Below are positions 46,116 to 49,609 of a DNA stretch of 49,609 nucleotides, in pieces. Origin of the DNA: a virus. Every line of letters starts with the position of its first letter. Positions within the stretch are counted from its first letter, which is position 1. Below the pieces are notes generated by a model. That model was given only the letters and a program-made list of their open reading frames with translations. It was not told the origin of the DNA and ran no database searches. The position numbers were made by a program, and so were the translations under genes. The stretch is taken from positions 1-49,609 of IMG/VR virus record IMGVR_UViG_3300031857_011794. One strand, given 5' to 3'.

Positions 46116-47026
46116 AGATGAGCTAACCTAATTAATGTTGCGGCCAAGTTAATTTCAACATCACTTACTAACGTGTGATCAACTAAGCCTTGTTTAATAA
46201 TAAGAATTGCTTTTTCTTGCTTTGCGTCATCACCAAATATTGTAATGTTGTCGTATAACCAGCGATAAATATCTTCCATCTCTTCTGGACGTGCTTGGCT
46301 ACACACTAGTTTACGTGCATCTGCAATTTTGCCAGCCTTAAATAATTCAACCATCTCAAATTTGTAGTCTGCTTCACCGGCATCACTCTTTTCTGGGCGA
46401 TGCAATTTACCATCCATACTGTTCATTTGTACTGAATTGATGCACTTACGCAAATCTGGATATGTTGCGGCTACATAATTTGCCAATGTTTCGTCATCAT
46501 ACACAATACTTTCTGCTTTAAGAATAGTTTCAACCCGCTTAAACACTTCAAGTTGATCAACTTTCTCAACGTGGAAACCTTGACAACGACTGTGCAATGC
46601 TGGAATAATACGATTAGGATAGTTACACGTTAAAATAAATCGACTAGTTGTTGCATACGTTTCCATAACACCACGTAAGGCTGCTTGTGCGTTTGGACTC
46701 AAGTAATCTGCCTCATCTAACATTACAACTTTGAATGCACCAAACGGAATCATTTGTACAAAGTTGATAATCTTAGTACGCACAGTGTCTACATCGTTTT
46801 CACGACTAGCGTTAATTTCTAAAACGTCTAAATCGTTTACACCTAACTCGTTAAGCAAAATCTTTGCCAGCGTCGTCTTACCAATACCAGCGTTACCGCT
46901 AAACAACAAATGAGGGATTGTTCCTTCTTTAATCCAGCGTTGTACTTGTGCTTTTTGATGTTCATCTCTAAACACATAACCGTCAACTCTAGCTGGACGA
47001 TACTTTTCTACCCATAATTGTTTCAT
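46112..47026 (-). CDS. Clamp loader ATPase (gp44/RFC-like)
   Basis: The 304-residue product from ATG 47026 (AAGGAG 5 bases upstream) has Walker [10 protein letters not shown] near 43-51, Walker B VMLDEAD at 111-117 and the SRC motif (HSRCQGF near 158), typical of T4 gp44 and RFC small subunits. It loads the sliding clamp onto DNA with ATP. The gp62-like partner was not seen in the window. Overlaps the ferredoxin start by 4 bases. Confidence 0.94.
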   Translation of the reverse strand: MKQLWVEKYRPARVDGYVFRDEHQKAQVQRWIKEGTIPHLLFSGNAGIGKTTLAKILLNELGVNDLDVLEINASRENDVDTVRTKIINFVQMIPFGAFKVVMLDEADYLSPNAQAALRGVMETYATTSRFILTCNYPNRIIPALHSRCQGFHVEKVDQLEVFKRVETILKAESIVYDDETLANYVAATYPDLRKCINSVQMNSMDGKLHRPEKSDAGEADYKFEMVELFKAGKIADARKLVCSQARPEEMEDIYRWLYDNITIFGDDAKQEKAILIIKQGLVDHTLVSDVEINLAATLIRLAHL

Positions 47027-47043
47027 AATCACTCCTTTTGTAT

Positions 47044-47072
47044 ATTATACAGGTAAGAACAGGACTAGTCAA
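47044..47072 (-). promoter_or_regulatory. Sigma-70-like promoter of the clamp loader operon
   Basis: On the minus strand TTGACT (47067-47072), 17 bases, TATAAT (47044-47049). The -35 box is in the loop and foot of a 10-bp hairpin. Confidence 0.83.
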
Positions 47073-47082
47073 TAGTCCTGTT
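47058..47082 (-). terminator. 10-bp hairpin after the co-chaperonin gene
   Basis: Arms 47058-47067 and 47073-47082 pair perfectly (AACAGGACTA/TAGTCCTGTT) with a 5-base loop. It follows the co-chaperonin stop by 20 bases and overlaps the clamp loader promoter. A long U-tract is missing, so termination may be partial. Confidence 0.55.
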
Positions 47083-47102
47083 GGGTTAGGTTAACCGTTT
47101 AC

Positions 47103-47441
47103 TTACTTGGGAATATATACATCCGATGGTGGTTCATCAGCCGATACCATAATACCGTTTGCATCAATTCGACGAATAACTATTTCTTTTCCGTCTTGAT
47201 CCTCCACAGTATGTCCTCGAGTCCATCGACCATGTTCAACACAAATCCACTCACCCACCTTGACGTCTTTTTGTTCGTTGCCAATAGCCCAGACTCGACA
47301 CCAACGTGGTTTAATCCCGTGGTCTTTGCCGTCATCGCTACGTAATACAATTCCGCTGGTTGTTTTAACTTCTCCAAAATCCATATCAACTGCAAGTATA
47401 TGATCTCGGATTGGTCTAATTTTACCTTTTACAACGTTCAT
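47103..47441 (-). CDS. GroES/gp31-like co-chaperonin
   Basis: The 112-residue product has a GroES-type layout: IRPIRDHILAVDMDFGEVKTTSGIVL at the start with the mobile-loop region near 23-34, KPRWCRVWAIGNEQKDVKVGEWI in the middle and a C-terminal beta strand. It resembles co-chaperonins of marine T4-like phages that, like T4 gp31, replace GroES to fold the capsid protein. Confidence 0.85.
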   Translation of the reverse strand: MNVVKGKIRPIRDHILAVDMDFGEVKTTSGIVLRSDDGKDHGIKPRWCRVWAIGNEQKDVKVGEWICVEHGRWTRGHTVEDQDGKEIVIRRIDANGIMVSADEPPSDVYIPK

Positions 47442-47659
47442 TCTTCGCCTTTCGCTGGATTGCCTTTGTAATATTCTGCCATTACTTCTTCACGCTTGCG
47501 GATAATTTTGCCACCTGGGCCTAATTCATCACCGCGAGCATTGACTCGAGCATTACCAACTGCTGGAGTTAGTTCATTTTTGTTTCTTAGTTTCTCAATA
47601 TCAACTTCTTTACCGTTAGCACTACGGTAAATTTTGCGTTGTTGTTCTTTCATTGCCAT
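47438..47659 (-). CDS. Conserved-looking phage protein (73 aa)
   Basis: Basic protein (YRSANGKEVDIEKLRNKNE) with PAVGNARVNARGDELGPGGKII, a pattern I associate with conserved small proteins of marine phages. AGGAG 6 bases upstream and 4-base overlap with the co-chaperonin gene. Function unknown. Confidence 0.78.
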   Translation of the reverse strand: MAMKEQQRKIYRSANGKEVDIEKLRNKNELTPAVGNARVNARGDELGPGGKIIRKREEVMAEYYKGNPAKGEE

Positions 47660-47681
47660 ATTAATCTCCTGGATTATAGTA

Positions 47682-47690
47682 GTATTTATC
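47682..47690 (-). promoter_or_regulatory. Late-promoter-like element GATAAATAC
   Basis: Lies 23 bases upstream of the start at 47659, overlapping the 3' end of the preceding gene. Confidence 0.5.
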
Positions 47691-48195
47691 TTAAGAAGTC
47701 TTGCCAGTCTAAATTATATTTCATGGAATCTATCTTATGTACGCCTATTAGAAATAGCACATAACTGGATACACTAGATCCACGACCTACACCCCAAACT
47801 ATATTGTTAGTTCTGCAATAATCTACGAAATATTTAAGCCATTGTAGCAATGGTAACATATTTCTTCGTTGAAATTCAAGCAGTTCTGCACCAACACGTT
47901 GTAGCTGATCTTGATTTTCACACTTGTCCAACACCCATTTAGCAATATCAAATGTTTTGTATTCTTCGGGCATCATCCAATCATTTTGACAAATACTGTC
48001 AAAAGTTTCTACATCAATGTCATATAGTGTTGGATCAACGTGATTGAGTTGGATGTTAGCAATTTCTGCTAGTTTGGATAAGTCAATGCTGTTTTCGCAT
48101 AACACTTTGGATAAGTGTTCGCCATCACCCTTATATAGCATATTCACTATATCGGTAGAATCGTAGAGTACATTGCCAAATTTATCTGAAGTCAT
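47686..48195 (-). CDS. DNA polymerase III alpha-like fragment protein (169 aa)
   Basis: The C-terminal segment (VWGVGRGSSVSSYVLFLIGV, then a short linker, then YNLDWQDFLR) matches the start of the palm region of bacterial DNA polymerase III alpha, where GRGSAAGSLV binds the incoming nucleotide. The catalytic PDxD motif and all later domains are missing. Upstream (about 30-115) is helical. It is an independent gene with its own start and stop, so it is probably not just a broken polymerase. It may bind nucleotides or the host polymerase. Confidence 0.7.
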   Translation of the reverse strand: MTSDKFGNVLYDSTDIVNMLYKGDGEHLSKVLCENSIDLSKLAEIANIQLNHVDPTLYDIDVETFDSICQNDWMMPEEYKTFDIAKWVLDKCENQDQLQRVGAELLEFQRRNMLPLLQWLKYFVDYCRTNNIVWGVGRGSSVSSYVLFLIGVHKIDSMKYNLDWQDFLR

Positions 48196-48204
48196 ACAGC
48201 TATT

Positions 48205-48444
48205 TTAGTTGACTTGTATTAAATTGTCAAGATCTTTATTTCTCTTTTGGTTTTGTTGTTCCCATGCTTTAGCACGGCGCATAGACATTTCATCCTTGTA
48301 AATTTGGATGAAACAGCTAATTTGATATTGTATGTCAGGATTTCTAGTCAACCAATACTTCTTACTCAAGTCGGCAATTTTAGCTTCGACTTCGGCATCC
48401 TTAAGACCACTTAGGTCATCAACTAGTGGATTGATTACTGGCAT
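48205..48444 (-). CDS. Conserved-looking phage protein (79 aa)
   Basis: A helical protein (AEVEAKIADLSKKYWLTRNPDIQYQISCF) resembling a conserved small family next to tail genes in marine T4-like phages. One-base overlap with the upstream structural gene. Possibly a tail or baseplate accessory protein. Confidence 0.75.
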   Translation of the reverse strand: MPVINPLVDDLSGLKDAEVEAKIADLSKKYWLTRNPDIQYQISCFIQIYKDEMSMRRAKAWEQQNQKRNKDLDNLIQVN

Positions 48445-49352
48445 TATCCAAATACTACGCCGTTATTACCTACACAAAACCATTTACTTTCAATATATTG
48501 TAATGTACATGCATCACCCACATCGGCCAAAGTTATTGTACCATTGCCAAACAATTTCCAGCCTGCATTAGTAACAGTAATTACCATAGGACCAGCGGCA
48601 GCAACAGTTGCAAATACTTTAATTTGTCCCTCAATACCCGCTGCAAGTGTGGCGGTTGAAGGAGAACTTACTGAAATTGTACTTGCAGTTTTTACTAAAC
48701 TTGCAGCCGCACCACTAACTAAATTCTCGCTGCCAGTGTACTCTGTACTAAAGTTTCGAGGGCCGCTAGCGGTATATGAGCCTAAGTATTTCATATAAAC
48801 TTTGATGCCACCATCAAAAGTCCATGCTTCAACAACCTGATATTCTTGATTTGCAGGCAGGGTCAATGCTCGTACAGTTGCAGATCCAGTTAATAATGGA
48901 AATGTGTTATCAAACTCTACATTACCAGTTCCTGATTCAGCAGTAAATTGCACAGTTCTAATAGTAGCATCACTCTTTAAGTGAAGTCTGATCTTAGCAA
49001 ATCTATCACTTATGGGCCATTGAATAAACTGCAATGTGAGATTTGCCCCAATTGTGTAAATTTGTAAAGGGCCGTTTCTAACGTCTACACTAGTATTAGT
49101 ACTGATTGGACCGTTATTTCTAACAGAACCGTAAAATTTATTAAATTCAGCGTTTTCTAAAATTTGTCCGTTAAAGTCGTTGTCATCATCAAGTTTTGCA
49201 GTTGTATTTTGCAAAGTTGTGATTTCACTCTTTGCAACATTTAAACCCGCTTTAATGTTTGTAAAATTGTCCCTAAAACCTTGGCTATTATTGTCTTGCC
49301 CGGCTACTGGAAACGTGCCGCTAATGTTATCTATGTTTATTGCACTGGTCAT
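48444..49352 (-). CDS. Structural protein, tail/fiber-like (302 aa)
   Basis: The N-terminus (FPVAGQDNNSQGFRDNFTNIK) is a pattern found in marine myophage virion proteins. The rest is beta-rich, full of Ser, Thr, Gly and Val with few charges (TVRALTLPANQEYQVVEAW, TITLADVGDACTL), as in tail fibers or neck/whisker proteins. No enzymatic motif. A late-like element lies 33 bases upstream of its start. Confidence 0.75.
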   Translation of the reverse strand: MTSAINIDNISGTFPVAGQDNNSQGFRDNFTNIKAGLNVAKSEITTLQNTTAKLDDDNDFNGQILENAEFNKFYGSVRNNGPISTNTSVDVRNGPLQIYTIGANLTLQFIQWPISDRFAKIRLHLKSDATIRTVQFTAESGTGNVEFDNTFPLLTGSATVRALTLPANQEYQVVEAWTFDGGIKVYMKYLGSYTASGPRNFSTEYTGSENLVSGAAASLVKTASTISVSSPSTATLAAGIEGQIKVFATVAAAGPMVITVTNAGWKLFGNGTITLADVGDACTLQYIESKWFCVGNNGVVFG

Positions 49353-49609
49353 GATATGGTTACCTTGTCATCTTTAAATACTAGATATTTATCGCTACTC
49401 TCACCAGTAACGGAATCTATTATATATCTGTCTACAGTATAGTCAAGATTTTTAAAGTCAAATCCACTATACTTGATATTCAGCAGGATATCTGCTGAAG
49501 TTCCTGGATTACAGAAGCAGATTGGAACTGCCAACGTAAACCCCAATTCTTGTTTGGTTATGTCCTGTATACTGCGCATCCATAACGGCAAGTAATTTCT
49601 TTCAGTTAA
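49349..49609 (-). CDS. C-terminal end of a large structural protein (partial)
   Basis: The frame is open from the window edge (49609) to the stop at 49349. The visible 86 residues begin LTERNYLPLWMRSIQDITKQ, and continue with LAVPICFCNPGTSADILLN. This resembles the end of large tail or baseplate proteins of marine T4-like phages. The start lies outside the window; a TTG at 49591 is in frame but is not a real start. Confidence 0.7.
   Translation of the reverse strand, partial: LTERNYLPLWMRSIQDITKQELGFTLAVPICFCNPGTSADILLNIKYSGFDFKNLDYTVDRYIIDSVTGESSDKYLVFKDDKVTIS
49385..49393 (-). promoter_or_regulatory. Late-promoter-like element GATAAATAT
   Basis: Located inside the end of the partial structural gene, 33 bases upstream of the start at 49352. 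One mismatch from the T4 late element. Confidence 0.42.

Noticed and set aside
47686-48195. Decayed pseudogene of a bacterial DNA polymerase III alpha
   Set aside because: No remnants of the other domains in any nearby frame, and the gene has a clean start, stop and promoter-packed surroundings.
1-49609. tRNA genes, CRISPR arrays, insertion sequences, integrase or attachment sites
   Set aside because: Intergenic gaps are nearly all under 170 bases and no cloverleaf-like, spacer-repeat or transposase signals were seen by eye.

Overview
The window is a piece of a tailed, T4-related myovirus genome of the kind found in marine water. This rests on a T4-type replication set: family B DNA polymerase (gp43), sliding clamp (gp45), clamp loader ATPase (gp44), a 5'-3' exonuclease of the RNase H type, a DsbA-like DNA-binding protein and a gp31/GroES-like co-chaperonin. 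PhoH, ThyX, a MoxR/VWA pair and many small overlapping hypothetical genes typical of cyanophages and pelagiphages support it. Base composition is AT-rich. The FdxA-type 7Fe ferredoxin and the plain TTGACA/TATAAT promoters suggest a Gram-negative, possibly alphaproteobacterial (SAR11-like) host. That host assignment is inference. I saw no tRNA, integrase, transposase or CRISPR array.

Layout. Four genes at 2-3274 (plus strand) encode radical SAM proteins, one of them split in two. From 3271 to 43909 everything is on the minus strand, so it reads right to left. 3271-14.9 kb holds thyX, small hypotheticals, the VWA peptidase and MoxR ATPase, the exonuclease, a methyltransferase, queE and folE. 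14.9-24.3 kb holds a HIT protein, a phosphoribosyltransferase, a cupin, a glycosyltransferase, queD, two NAD(P)-type dehydrogenases and a TGT/DpdA-like transglycosylase directly behind the sliding clamp gene. 24.3-28.1 kb holds a short UDP-sugar dehydrogenase, DNA polymerase and dsbA. 28.2-37.4 kb is a virion/late block: low-complexity structural proteins, a GH19 endolysin, and an overlapping operon with three different nucleotidyltransferase folds, several members of which start with a capsid-targeting-like peptide. 37.4-43.9 kb has ClpA, DnaJ, a holin, and an i-spanin with an o-spanin nested inside it. PhoH (plus strand) faces dCMP deaminase (minus strand) across a shared terminator at 44.8 kb. 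44.8-49.6 kb (minus) has a DUF2452 protein, ferredoxin, clamp loader, co-chaperonin, a fragment-like relative of DNA polymerase III alpha, and tail/structural genes running off the window edge.

How it works together. FolE, QueD, QueE and the DpdA-like enzyme form an almost complete route for replacing guanine in phage DNA with a 7-deazaguanine. QueC is not visible here, so the product may stop at the carboxy form (CDG) or be finished elsewhere. ThyX, dCMP deaminase and the phosphoribosyltransferase feed nucleotides. ClpA, DnaJ and the GroES-like protein are a protein-folding and unfolding kit aimed at the host. Transcription appears to use two promoter classes: nine near-consensus sigma-70 promoters in front of replication, modification and chaperone genes, and a T4-late-like element (N[A/C]TAAATA) in front of virion genes and a few others. 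Several sigma-70 promoters are fused with inverted repeats, and two sit so close to the start codon that their mRNAs should be leaderless.
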